Shown: piece after piece, positions 46,014-55,606 of the stretch
How positions within the stretch are numbered: position 1 is the first letter of the stretch
Layout of the letters: every line of letters starts with the position of its first letter
Assembly: GCA_027623235.1 (NCBI GenBank)
Contig: JAQBVJ010000014.1
Coordinates: 1 to 64,000, forward strand
Direction: 5' to 3'
Length of the DNA stretch: 64,000 bases
Origin: Planctomycetota bacterium
GTDB taxonomy: Bacteria; Planctomycetota; Planctomycetia; Planctomycetales; Planctomycetaceae
Notes under the pieces: model-generated
What the model was told of the DNA's origin: nothing
What the model saw: the letters and a program-made list of their open reading frames with translations, nothing else
The model's database searches: none
Made by a program: the position numbers and the translations under genes

Positions 46014-46802
46014 CTATGTCGTTGTCACTTCGGAGACGTCGAGCAGGAAGTCAAATGCCCGGTTGATCCTGCCGGGGATCAGTGATTCTTTTTCGCGAGA
46101 TTCTTTTTCGGGGGATACTTCGGGTGACGGCTCGTCAGGAATTGTTGTGCTGTCGGATTCTGGCAGGCCGAGGTCGGCCTTCAGGTCCGGCATGAATACG
46201 CTGAGGTCGCTGGCCTGATTGACGGCTTTGCTGGCGATCCCGTCCCAGGCGGAACGAGTGCTCGCGAGAAGTTCGTCGACTCCCGCGTACTGGTCGACTT
46301 CGTTGAGTTCTGGTTCGAGAGGGATGTGACCAGGAGTCTGAAGTGGCGAGTCATCGTCGGCCGTCTGATTGAGGCCGGGTCGAAAGGCAAACGCTGCACC
46401 GAGAACGACGACCGCGACCGTGGCAATGGTCAGCCAGGTCTGCCTTGCCCCCTCTCCCCTCGGGGGAGAGGGGGCCCGAAGGGCGGGTGAGGGGGATGTG
46501 GAAACTGAGACTGGTTTCCCGACGGAGGTTCGTGGGGCCCCCTCATCCGGCCTTCGGCCACCTTCTCCCCCTGAAGGGGGAGAAGGGACGGGTTTGATTG
46601 CGGCCGCGATAACTCGCTCGACCAGATCGATTTCCACCGGCTCTGTCCACGATGCGAGTGCCGATTCGAGCAGCAGGAAATCCTGCCAGGCTGACCGGCA
46701 GGACTCGCACGAATCCGCGTGACTGCTGACCGCGCTCCGGTCCGACAGTTGCCGATCGTCGATCGCTCGTTCGAGTTCACTCTGAAATTGTTTGCAGTTC
46801 AT
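46014..46802 (-). CDS. Anti-sigma factor with zf-HC2 domain and repeat-encoded linker
   Basis: A 262-residue membrane anti-sigma factor. The N-terminal zinc-binding domain has H28, C32, C35 (HADSCESCRSAW). Residues about 123-141 are a TM segment (WLTIATVAVVVLGAAFAF), and the acidic exterior ends with RAFDFLLDVSE. Between them, residues about 72-120 are encoded by a palindromic repeat (PSPPSGGEGGRRPDEGAP and SPSPALRAPSPPRGEGAR), making a Pro/Gly/Ser linker. It overlaps the sigma gene by ATGA (start at 46802, sigma stop at 46799-46801), which couples their translation. It should bind and inhibit the sigma factor. Confidence 0.85.
   Translation of the reverse strand: MNCKQFQSELERAIDDRQLSDRSAVSSHADSCESCRSAWQDFLLLESALASWTEPVEIDLVERVIAAAIKPVPSPPSGGEGGRRPDEGAPRTSVGKPVSVSTSPSPALRAPSPPRGEGARQTWLTIATVAVVVLGAAFAFRPGLNQTADDDSPLQTPGHIPLEPELNEVDQYAGVDELLASTRSAWDGIASKAVNQASDLSVFMPDLKADLGLPESDSTTIPDEPSPEVSPEKESREKESLIPGRINRAFDFLLDVSEVTTT
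46443..46589. repeat. In-frame CCCTCTCC/GGAGAGGG palindromic repeat inside the anti-sigma gene
   Basis: Two hairpins make up the element. One is CCCCTCTCCCCTC/GGGGGAGAGGGGG near 46448-46472. The other is CCTTCTCCCCCT/AGGGGGAGAAGG near 46560-46585. A pairing GGGCCC/GGGGCC region lies between them. The frame of the anti-sigma gene runs through it with no stop. Confidence 0.75.
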
Positions 46803-47359
46803 GACGATGCCTCGCAAATGACGCCCCGTTCCCGGAGACACTCGGCAATCTGACCTCGTGCCCGGTGCAGCCACGTTTTGACTGTGCCCTGCGGTCGGTC
46901 CAGGATCTCGCCGATTTCCTCATATGAAAGCTCCTGCTGATAAAACAGCACGAAGCACATTCGGTATTCCTCACGCAGTTCGCCCAGGGCCAGATCCAGT
47001 TCCTCGGCGATGTCGACTTCCTGTTGTTCGTGTTTCGAGTGTTCGCGCCGCTCGGATTCCAGCTCGATCGCCAGGTCGTTCTGTGATGGCAGTTTCGATC
47101 GTTTTTCGAGTGCCGTGCGGCACCGGTTCGCGACGATTGTCAGTAGCCAGGGCTTCATCGGCCGGGACGGATCCCAGTGGTCGAGGGCTCGAAACACGCG
47201 CAGGAACGATTCCTGAGCGACATCTTCCGCGTCCTCGCGGTGCCGGAGCATTTTCAGGCAGAGCGAGAACACCAGGTTCTGGTACTTCGTTGTGAACGCG
47301 CGCATCGCGACCTCGTTTCCGGCAAGACAGCGCTGGACAAGATCCACGTCGTCGCTCAC
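46799..47359 (-). CDS. ECF RNA polymerase sigma factor
   Basis: A 186-residue sigma-70 family ECF protein. Region 2 (about 20-85) has HREDAEDVAQESFLRVFRAL and WLLTIVANRCR for -10 recognition and core binding. A charged linker of Glu/Lys/Arg follows. Region 4 (about 120-175) has ELREEYRMCFVLFYQQELSY and IGEILDRPQGTVKTWLHRAR for -35 binding. It is translationally coupled to its anti-sigma partner. The signal that releases it is unknown. Confidence 0.93.
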   Translation of the reverse strand: MSDDVDLVQRCLAGNEVAMRAFTTKYQNLVFSLCLKMLRHREDAEDVAQESFLRVFRALDHWDPSRPMKPWLLTIVANRCRTALEKRSKLPSQNDLAIELESERREHSKHEQQEVDIAEELDLALGELREEYRMCFVLFYQQELSYEEIGEILDRPQGTVKTWLHRARGQIAECLRERGVICEASS

Positions 47360-47726
47360 GACGATCCCGGTTTCTAGTTCATTCCTCGCGGAAGTCTTTT
47401 CTGTTGAGAGAGTTACGTCTCGACAGGATCGGCTTTCGCGGGATTTGGATTCAATCGGGCCGAGTTGCCTCGACTCGTGTTTTACCCTCGCCGGGCAAAA
47501 ACAGTTTCAGAGATTGTGCTTTCCGCGTGACTGCCGGCCAAGGTGAAGCGGGCGAAAATGGGTGGCCTTGAACCTCTTTGCCAGTTGACGCGGCCGGTCG
47601 TGCGAGACTTTGCGGGTTCTGCTCAAGAATCAGGTTCTACCGGTTCGATCATTCCTGCAGGGCATCCTGCGCGGCCGCGCTGCGCTTGCGCCTGTTTTTT
47701 AACCGTCTGGTCGAATGAGGCCCGCG
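47360..47726. other. Intergenic region between divergent sigma and ExeA-like genes
   Basis: No gene recognised. GCGCGGCCGCGC near 47668 is self-complementary and is followed by a T6 run at 47695-47700, which could be a weak terminator or leader hairpin. Confidence 0.35.
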
Positions 47727-50336
47727 ATGTACGAGCAGTTTTTCCAACTCAACCGCCGTCCGTTTGCCGCGACTCCCGATCCGGCCTGCTTCTTCAGCAC
47801 AGAATCCCTCGCCGAAAACCTCAACCAGTTGAAGGTTTGTGTCGAGCATGGCCAGGGCATCGGCATCCTGACGGCTCCTGCCGGCACAGGGAAGACGCTC
47901 CTTTGCCAGCGTCTGCTGAAGGATCTGGGGGAGCGGTACCGCAGCATCTTCCTGGGGAACTCCAACTTTCCGACGCCTCGTTCGCTGCTTCAGGCGGTTC
48001 TTTACGAACTCGGTGTCGAACCGTCTCGAAACGACGAGCAGGAACTGCGGCACGAACTGCGGAATGCTCTCGGTGAGATCCGCCAGGATTACGAAGCGCT
48101 GGTTCTGATCGTCGACGAGGCGCATCTGTTCGAGGCGGCCGTGCTCGAAGAGATCCGCACGCTGGTCGACCTTGCCGAGGAAGGGCACTCGCTCGTTCGA
48201 GTCATCCTGTCGGGGCAGCTTGAGCTCGAAGAACGAATGACCGATCGCCAGTTTGACGCGATCAACCAGCGAACGTCGGCTCACGTCTGCATCGAGGAAT
48301 TCAGCATCGCCGAATCCGTCGGCTACGTTCGACACCGCATCGAGTGGGCAGGCGGGAAACCGGATGACGTCATTACGGAAGAGGGAACACTGATCATCGC
48401 GAGAGCCAGTTGCGGCGTGCCGCGATGCCTGAACCAGCTGGCCGACCACAGCCTGCTGCTCGCCTTCGCCGCCGATGAATCGCCCGTTTCAGAGAGCACT
48501 GTGCGGGAGGCACTGGAAGATCTCAAACAACTGCCGCTTCACTGGAACGACGTCAACGATGCCGACCGGATGATCGAGAGTTGTTCGGAGTCGGGATCGT
48601 CTACCGAAGCGGATTCGTTTGACGAAGTGGGCGACGAGGCAGCTGAAGAGGAGCCGTCGGCACAGGAAACGACGCCGTCGGAATCTCATGTTGAGCCGCA
48701 GTCCGACGAATTCGCTGCGCCATTCGCCGTCTTCGAGTTCGGCGCGGACGACTCGCCACGAGAAGACGACGAAGGCGACACGCTCGACGAAGCTGCAGTC
48801 CTGGCCGAGTTTCCAGCGTCGTCCGCGGACGGGTCTGATCCTGCAGGTGAAAAAACGCACGCATCCGCAGAGGTCGCCAGATCGAGGAACGAAGACGAGT
48901 TCAAATTGAATGGGCAGCCTTCGCGGCCCGTCTCGGAAATCTGTGGAGTCGTCCTCGACTTGTCTTCGGGCGTCTGCGGAGTTTCCGAGTACCAGGGAAG
49001 GGGCCCGGCAAAGACTCGTTCCAACAGCGAGCCGGATTCGGTCAGCGATCCTGAGCCAGCGCAGCCGGAACAGAAGATCGTGGAAAGTGAAGTCACAGAA
49101 GAAACTGCGAATGCCACATCCGTGTTTGAATTCGGCCCGTCCGACGAAGCCGAGCCAACCGAAGAACCGGCGACTGACCAAATGACATCAACGACGAAAG
49201 CCGCTCCGACTGAAGAAGAAGTACTCGCCGAAATCGCTGCGGCGGAACGGGAAATTGCCGAGTTCACCGCTGAGTTCGACCGGGATTCTGAATCAACGGC
49301 CGACGCGGATTCTGTTGTCGTTCTCGATGAAGAAACAGCCGCAGAAGAAGCGACCGAGCCGGTTTCGAGCAACAGCGAGATTGACGACGAAGTGGAATCG
49401 TCGGAGATCGCCGCGAACACGCCGGCGGTCGAGTTCGAAATCGTTTCCGATCCGTACTCACTGATTCAGGAGCCACTCTCGGCCGGCATCGTGTGGGACG
49501 TTCCGCCCGTGTCGATGACTCGTGTCACGTTGGAACCCGCTTCCGCCCCGGAAGACGAATCATCGACCGAAGAGTCCTGCGACTTCGAGGAATCACTCAA
49601 CGCGGAAACTGTCGCAGAAACCCAGGCGGACGACGATCTGGAAGCGTCGCAGATCGGATCGGAGGACGCGATTTTCGAGGAGTCTGGCGAACCCGCTTCC
49701 GACGAACTTTGCGAATCCATCATGCACGACTGGTTCGAAGAGACATCTGAAACTCTGGAAGAACAGCTCGACGTTGTGGAAGCACCCGACGCTGAACTCT
49801 CTCTCTTCGCCGCGGATCCGGACGATCTGGAACTCAACGATTCTCCCCAGGACAACGTTGAATCTGTCCCGGTTCGAGAGGTTAATCCGGACCGGTATAT
49901 CGATGCCATTATTCCAATGCTCGGCGAAATTGACGACCGGTTCACGTCGCAGCGCGACCGGGTTGATCAGCCCGAACGAGCGGCAGTCGATATTGAAGCG
50001 GAGCTGGTGGAAATGATTTCTGCCGACGACGCGGACATCGAAGACGAAATCGGCTCAGCGGTTCTCGACCTGTGCCTGGACACTCAGTGGAGCCTCCAGC
50101 AGGATCGCGTTGAGCATCGCGAGGAGTCTGCTGAGCCTGCCTCACAAAGAGGCTTTGAAACCAGCCCCGAACGGTACGACGTCGTCGAGCCCGAGGAACC
50201 GCCTTCCGCTTCGTTTGTTGAGCGTGTCAGTGAGCTCAGCCAGACCGAACCTGGCGAGTTGAATTCGAGCAGCGGCGGAGAGAAACGACGTCCGTTCGGT
50301 CAACTGTTCTCAGACCTGCGTCGCCGATCGTCGTAG
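47727..50336 (+). CDS. ExeA-like AAA ATPase with very long acidic C-terminal region
   Basis: An 869-residue protein. The first 260 residues are an ExeA/general secretion-type AAA ATPase: MYEQFFQLNRRPFAATPDPA, Walker A TAPAGTGKTLLC (from 49), Walker B LVLIVDEAHLF near 135, and a sensor/lid (IARASCGVPRCLNQLADHSL). The remaining 600 residues are extremely rich in Glu, Asp, Ser and Ala with no domain, Trp or Cys pattern, so are predicted disordered; they resume order only at the very end (RPFGQLFSDLRRRS). Family members usually stop after 270-550 residues. The start at 47727 (MYEQFF) has GAGG six bases before it. The partner machine is not identifiable here. Confidence 0.8.
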   Translation: MYEQFFQLNRRPFAATPDPACFFSTESLAENLNQLKVCVEHGQGIGILTAPAGTGKTLLCQRLLKDLGERYRSIFLGNSNFPTPRSLLQAVLYELGVEPSRNDEQELRHELRNALGEIRQDYEALVLIVDEAHLFEAAVLEEIRTLVDLAEEGHSLVRVILSGQLELEERMTDRQFDAINQRTSAHVCIEEFSIAESVGYVRHRIEWAGGKPDDVITEEGTLIIARASCGVPRCLNQLADHSLLLAFAADESPVSESTVREALEDLKQLPLHWNDVNDADRMIESCSESGSSTEADSFDEVGDEAAEEEPSAQETTPSESHVEPQSDEFAAPFAVFEFGADDSPREDDEGDTLDEAAVLAEFPASSADGSDPAGEKTHASAEVARSRNEDEFKLNGQPSRPVSEICGVVLDLSSGVCGVSEYQGRGPAKTRSNSEPDSVSDPEPAQPEQKIVESEVTEETANATSVFEFGPSDEAEPTEEPATDQMTSTTKAAPTEEEVLAEIAAAEREIAEFTAEFDRDSESTADADSVVVLDEETAAEEATEPVSSNSEIDDEVESSEIAANTPAVEFEIVSDPYSLIQEPLSAGIVWDVPPVSMTRVTLEPASAPEDESSTEESCDFEESLNAETVAETQADDDLEASQIGSEDAIFEESGEPASDELCESIMHDWFEETSETLEEQLDVVEAPDAELSLFAADPDDLELNDSPQDNVESVPVREVNPDRYIDAIIPMLGEIDDRFTSQRDRVDQPERAAVDIEAELVEMISADDADIEDEIGSAVLDLCLDTQWSLQQDRVEHREESAEPASQRGFETSPERYDVVEPEEPPSASFVERVSELSQTEPGELNSSSGGEKRRPFGQLFSDLRRRSS

Positions 50337-50396
50337 GAAAGTGTCCGAAATCACTTCCTGATTGACGCCCACCGTATTGACGGCTGACGAAGTGGC

Positions 50397-50488
50397 ATGG
50401 GCATCCTGCCAATACTGTTTGGCACGGCCTCTGTGTATCGAATCGTCAGGCAGGAACCGTGCCGAACACTCCTGGCATCCTGCCCATG
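50397..50488. repeat. Inverted repeat of the GGCACGGCCTCTG family, copy 1
   Basis: Outer arms CATGGGCA (50397-50404) and TGCCCATG; inner arms around GGCACGG (50421-50427) and CCGTGCC (50458-50464), with a shared loop segment (TCGTCAGGCAG). A second copy with the same core lies at 55182-55264. Confidence 0.75.
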
Positions 50489-50633
50489 TGAAACCTGCGT
50501 CAGGCACGACCTGGAAGGCCGTGCCACTTTCGGGAAACGATTTCGAACACGTTCCTTACTGACGGTCAGATTGAGTCTTGCGCGGACATTTGCACCACGG
50601 TTGATCGATCGGCGGAGCCGACACCCAGAGAGG

Positions 50634-51593
50634 TCACTCCGCTGGCAGGGCAAACCGATCGGCGTTCGACAACGTGCGGCCGTTGAGAAACTGCGCAGCA
50701 GACATGGCCTTCCTGCCTTCCGGTTGAAGCGTGAGCACCTCAACGGCTCCCTCACCGGTCTGCACAAACAGCCGCTTGCGATCTTCCACTTCAATTGAAC
50801 CCGGTGCTCCTGGCACTGCCCGGTCAGCGGGCTCGGCATCGAGGATCAGAAGTCGAAGCGGCTTGCCTTCGGCGAGCTCAATCGTCGTTGAGGGTTTCGG
50901 CCACGGCTGGACTCCCCGGATGTGGCAACAAACCAGTCGAGCCGGTTTCTGCCAGGGAATCTGCCCTTGCTCCTTCGTCAGTCGCGGTGCCTTCGTGACG
51001 AGCGACGTGTCCTGCGTCAGCGGTTTCGTCGTCCCGGTCGAAAGCTCATCGACAACCTGCTGTGTGAGCGGCACGGCGAGTTCCGACAGTCGGTCCTGCA
51101 GCACGCCGTAGGTTTCTTTCCCGCCGATGTCCGTCTTGACGACTCCCAGGACCGGCCCGGCGTCGAGCTTCGGTTCGATCTGAAAAATGGTGATCCCGGT
51201 TTCCGTTTCGCCGCACAGCACCGCGTACTGAATGGGAGCCGCCCCGCGATACTTCGGCAGCAGCGACGCGTGCAGATTGATCGCTCCCAGGCGAGGAAGA
51301 CTCAACAGCTCGGCGGAAAGAATCTGACCGTAGGCGGCGACAACGAAGAGATCCGCTTCAAACTCGCGCAGCCGCGCGATCGAGTCTGCCTCATTCGCCT
51401 TCGCCGGCTGAAAGACTGGAGTCGAGTTTTCCTCAGCCAGTTCCTTGAGCGGGTTGACGTGTCGATGATGCCCTTGCCCCGTCCGGTCCGGTTGCGTCAC
51501 GAGGCCGACGACGTCGTGGTCGGTTTCGTAGAGCCCACGAAAAGTCGGCAACGCAAAACTGCCGGTTCCCAGAAAGACAAGTCGAAGCGACAA
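50634..51593 (-). CDS. fmt: Methionyl-tRNA formyltransferase
   Basis: A 319-residue enzyme that formylates initiator Met-tRNA using 10-formyl-tetrahydrofolate. N-terminal domain has LVFLGTGSFALPTF, the catalytic Asn106/His108 in AINLHASLLPKYRGAAP (the SLLP-x-x-RG motif) and Asp145 in LDAGPVLG. The C-terminal domain begins about residue 205. The start codon is TTG with AAGGAA upstream. It follows def on the same strand after 119 bases, a common arrangement since both act on the formyl-Met cycle. Confidence 0.93.
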   Translation of the reverse strand: MSLRLVFLGTGSFALPTFRGLYETDHDVVGLVTQPDRTGQGHHRHVNPLKELAEENSTPVFQPAKANEADSIARLREFEADLFVVAAYGQILSAELLSLPRLGAINLHASLLPKYRGAAPIQYAVLCGETETGITIFQIEPKLDAGPVLGVVKTDIGGKETYGVLQDRLSELAVPLTQQVVDELSTGTTKPLTQDTSLVTKAPRLTKEQGQIPWQKPARLVCCHIRGVQPWPKPSTTIELAEGKPLRLLILDAEPADRAVPGAPGSIEVEDRKRLFVQTGEGAVEVLTLQPEGRKAMSAAQFLNGRTLSNADRFALPAE

Positions 51594-51614
51594 AGGAATT
51601 CCTTAACAGACCCC

Positions 51615-51702
51615 GCGGGACGGATGCCCACGTCCGTCAGGTGGAGTCCAACTGAAGGTGTTGTCCGGAAAAGTCCCGGACGGACGTGGGCGTCCGTCCT
51701 GC
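51615..51702. repeat. Inverted repeat between def and fmt (GACGGACGTGGGC family)
   Basis: GCGGGACGGATGCCCACGTC (51615-51634) plus CGTC pairs with GACGGACGTGGGCGTCCGTC (51679-51698) plus CTGC. A large imperfect hairpin occupies most of the gap between the two genes. Related single hairpins appear at 53877-53893 and 62976-62994. Confidence 0.7.
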
Positions 51703-51712
51703 GAGGCGTTCT

Positions 51713-52303
51713 CTACTCAGGAAACTCGAACGTCTTCTCCAACTTCGCCAGCTGTTCTTTGATCTCGTCGTTGCCAGGCAATTCGCCGGTTTTCTGGCGA
51801 CGTGCGAACTGGTCAGCGAAGTCGGCGATTCGCGGTTCGATTTCCTGACGGGCGAAGTCGCTCATTCGGTCGATGAAGAGGACGCCGTCCAGGTGATCGT
51901 TTTCGTGCTGGATGACCCGGGCAATCAGTTCTTCCGCCTCGATCGAGAAACCTTGTCCATCCAGGTCGAATGCCTCAACCACGATCTCTTCGGCACGCGG
52001 GACGTCGCCGTAAAGGTCCGGCAGGCTGAGGCAGCCTTCTTCGCCTTCCTCACTGCCCTTTCGGCGAACGATTTCCGGGTTGATGAAAACGAGTTCCTCT
52101 TCGGTCTCGGCAGGATCGGCGGTCGCGTTAATGATGAAAAATCGATACGGCAATCCAACCTGATTCGCGGCCAGGCCGATGCCGTGAGCCTCGTACATCA
52201 GGTCGAACATTTTCCGCACGGTGCGTTTCAGTTCGGGAGAAATTTCTTCCAGCGGCTTCGATTTCCAGAGAAGCGCCGGATGGCCGTACTTGACGATTTC
52301 CAT
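51713..52303 (-). CDS. def: Peptide deformylase
   Basis: A 196-residue metalloprotease that removes the formyl group from nascent proteins. All three motifs are present: GIGLAANQVG (41-50), EGCLSLP with Cys91, and QHENDHLDG with His133, Glu134 and His137 binding the metal. The last 40 residues form a longer tail (FADQFARRQKTGELPGNDEI) than the shortest bacterial enzymes. The ATG at 52303 is upstream of KYGHPAL typical start. It is upstream of fmt in a probable two-gene unit. Confidence 0.95.
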   Translation of the reverse strand: MEIVKYGHPALLWKSKPLEEISPELKRTVRKMFDLMYEAHGIGLAANQVGLPYRFFIINATADPAETEEELVFINPEIVRRKGSEEGEEGCLSLPDLYGDVPRAEEIVVEAFDLDGQGFSIEAEELIARVIQHENDHLDGVLFIDRMSDFARQEIEPRIADFADQFARRQKTGELPGNDEIKEQLAKLEKTFEFPE

Positions 52304-52676
52304 GAGCCTTCTTTCAGGCAGATTTCGCGGCGGAACCGGCCACAGCAGCCAATTCGCGGGGCGAGATTATAGCGGAGCCGACGCATCGGTCGAGGAGCCT
52401 CGAAGGACCCGAGTTTAGAAGCCCAAAGCGCCCGGAAGAGGGCCTGTTCGGCACGAAATGCTGCTGGCGGGTCAAATGGGGAAATGAGTGGCGGCTGAAG
52501 GTTTCTCATTCTCACCGCGAGGTCTCACCGCAAGGGCAGTGGCCCCGGAAAACAGTCCCTCAATCGAGATGAGCGGCGTCCCGGTGCTCCGTCTGTCGAG
52601 CGGCAGTTTTCCCGCTCGATTGCGGGTTCCGACGGCAGCAGGTCAAATGCCCCGTTGATCCTGCATCCTTCCGAAA
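52304..52676. other. Intergenic region between divergent def and FIST genes
   Basis: No gene recognised. At 52635-52664 there is a 30-base stretch matching the 3' end of the anti-sigma gene (46042-46071) at 27 of 30 positions. I see no other repeat. Confidence 0.4.
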
Positions 52677-53858
52677 GTGGAATTCATTGTGCCCTACGCC
52701 GCGAGCCTTTCGCAGATTGACTCATGCAAAGAAGCCACCGTTTCTGTGTGCGACGCCGTTTTGGAGGGGCTCGGCGGAGAATCGCCGGACCTGTCGTTCG
52801 TCTTCGTCTCGCACGAACACCGCGACAGCTTTCCTGACCTCGCCGAGCTGATTCAGAATCGACTTGGTTCGCAGGTGCTGCTCGGCTGCGCGGGCGAGAC
52901 GATCGCCGGCAACGACCGGGAGATCGAACACGGCCCGGCGTTGAGCCTGTGGTCCGCCTCGCTGCCCGGTGCGAAGCTCGAACCGTTTCACATCGAGTTC
53001 GAGCGGACTCCCGATGGACTGATCAGTGAGGGCTGGCCGGACCTTTCGACAGACGCCGCAGATATTCGAGCGGTGTTTCTCCTGGGCGAACCCTTCTCGA
53101 CGGCAGTCGACCAGATCATTGACCGGCTCGGCGAGGAACTGCCCGGAGTGCCTCTCATCGGCGGCATGGCCAGCGGCGGTGGTGGCCCCGGCGAGAACTG
53201 TCTCTTCCAGGATCGACAGCAGATCGGGCAGGGAGCAGTCGGCGTTGTGGTGCGTGGCGGGCCGACAATCTCGACGATCGTCTCACAGGGCTGTCGTCCG
53301 ATCGGACCGACCTTCGTCGTGACGAAGTCGGAAGACAATCTGGTTTACGAGCTGGGTGGCAAACCGTGCCTCGACCAGCTCAACGAGTTTTTTGCGGAGC
53401 TCGCGCCGGAAGATCAGCAGCTTCTGCAGAAGGGGCCTCACCTGGGCATCGTCATCAACGAATACCAGGAATCGTTCGAGCTGGGGGACTTCCTCATCGC
53501 CAACGTTATGGGAGTTCAGGAGCAAAGTGGCGCGATCGTGATCGGCAATCGAGTTCGCGTCGGGCAGACCGTCCGATTCCACGTTCGAGACGCGGTCACC
53601 GCCGATGAGGAACTGACATCGCTCCTTGATCGGCATGCGGTGACCGGATCGCCAAGCGGAGCCGCTCTCCTGTTTTCGTGCAACGGACGCGGCACGCGGT
53701 TGTTTCCTCAGCCGAACCACGATGCCGGACTGATCCACCGCAGCCTGAATCAGATTCCGGTCGCGGGTTTTTTCGCTCAGGGAGAACTCGGCCCGATCGG
53801 CGGGCGAAACTTCATCCACGGTTACACCGCCAGCGTCGCGATTTTCGGCGAAAGCTGA
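52677..53858 (+). CDS. FIST-domain protein
   Basis: A 393-residue protein with the FIST N and FIST C layout: a first half with LSFVFVSHEHRDSFPDLAEL and LIGGMASGGGGPGENCLF, and a second half with FHVRDAVTADEELTSLLDRH, then GAALLFSCNGRGTRLF and GFFAQGELGPIGGRNFIHGY. FIST proteins are sensory ligand-binding domains, often tied to signalling; no output domain is attached here, and no partner is adjacent. It starts with GTG at 52677 and reads alone. Divergent from def. Confidence 0.85.
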   Translation: MEFIVPYAASLSQIDSCKEATVSVCDAVLEGLGGESPDLSFVFVSHEHRDSFPDLAELIQNRLGSQVLLGCAGETIAGNDREIEHGPALSLWSASLPGAKLEPFHIEFERTPDGLISEGWPDLSTDAADIRAVFLLGEPFSTAVDQIIDRLGEELPGVPLIGGMASGGGGPGENCLFQDRQQIGQGAVGVVVRGGPTISTIVSQGCRPIGPTFVVTKSEDNLVYELGGKPCLDQLNEFFAELAPEDQQLLQKGPHLGIVINEYQESFELGDFLIANVMGVQEQSGAIVIGNRVRVGQTVRFHVRDAVTADEELTSLLDRHAVTGSPSGAALLFSCNGRGTRLFPQPNHDAGLIHRSLNQIPVAGFFAQGELGPIGGRNFIHGYTASVAIFGES

Positions 53859-54168
53859 GAGAACCCTCCTGTAGGACGGACGCTCGACGTCCGTGGTCGA
53901 TTCCAATCGACTTTGGGCGAGGATATATTCGAAGTTTGCAAGGAAATGCGATCGGAGTAGCGCGAGGATGTTTCGTCCGGTTGATCGCCGCCTGTGGATC
54001 GATGGCGGTTCACTGAGCTGATCCCGGGCTGCTTTGAGGCGTCTCAAATGACCGATTCCGCCTCACGCTGAACCGCGTGGCCCCGAAACGGGTCAGGCTC
54101 CCCGGAAGCGACCGACGTCACTTCTGGTCCATTTTTCGTTCACTCAATCTGCGACAGGACTTTGACTC
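53859..54168. other. Intergenic region upstream of asd with one small hairpin
   Basis: CGGACG-CTCGA-CGTCCG at 53877-53893 is a short stem with a five-base loop, after which the region holds no recognised gene. It could terminate the FIST transcript. Confidence 0.4.
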
Positions 54169-55173
<1,005 letters not shown>

Positions 55174-55181
55174 GGGACCGA

Positions 55182-55264
55182 GGCATGGGCATCCTGCTCG
55201 GAGTGTTCGGCACGGCCTCTGCGTATCGCATCGTCAGGCAGAAACCGTGCCGAACACTCTTGGC
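55182..55264. repeat. Inverted repeat of the GGCACGGCCTCTG family, copy 2
   Basis: Exact 15-base inner arms GAGTGTTCGGCACGG (55201-55215) and CCGTGCCGAACACTC (55245-55259), joined by the same loop (TCGTCAGGCAG) seen in copy 1 at 50397-50488. Flank GGCATGGGCATCCTG also matches. It lies just after asd. Confidence 0.78.
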
Positions 55265-55606
55265 TACGTGCTGTCGCCGCTCGTCCGGGGCGAATCCCAC
55301 TTCCTGTCCAGGTGGCTGAACGAGAAAAATCACGCCCCTGGGTTTTGCCACACCCCGGACTGACAGAATTGTCCGTCACACAGGCTGACTTTGCCGCGAC
55401 GGGGTATCATCTGCGGAGCGTCGATTCGGAATCGACAGTCGGGTCAGATGGCCAGGGTGGACGCTGATGAGTACGGTCGCGATCGTTCGCCTGGAACGGA
55501 AGGGCAAGACTCCTTCCGTGCCGCACGCGCAGCGAGGCTCACGCGGCATCCCATCCACGAAAAAAACAACCACCACCCTTCGTTACTACCTCGGAGTTGC
55601 CGGATC

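Noticed and set aside
46048-46072. A CGGTTGATCCTGCC stretch like the 5' end of archaeal 16S rRNA
   Set aside because: It is within the coding end of the anti-sigma factor and flanking sequence has no rRNA similarity.
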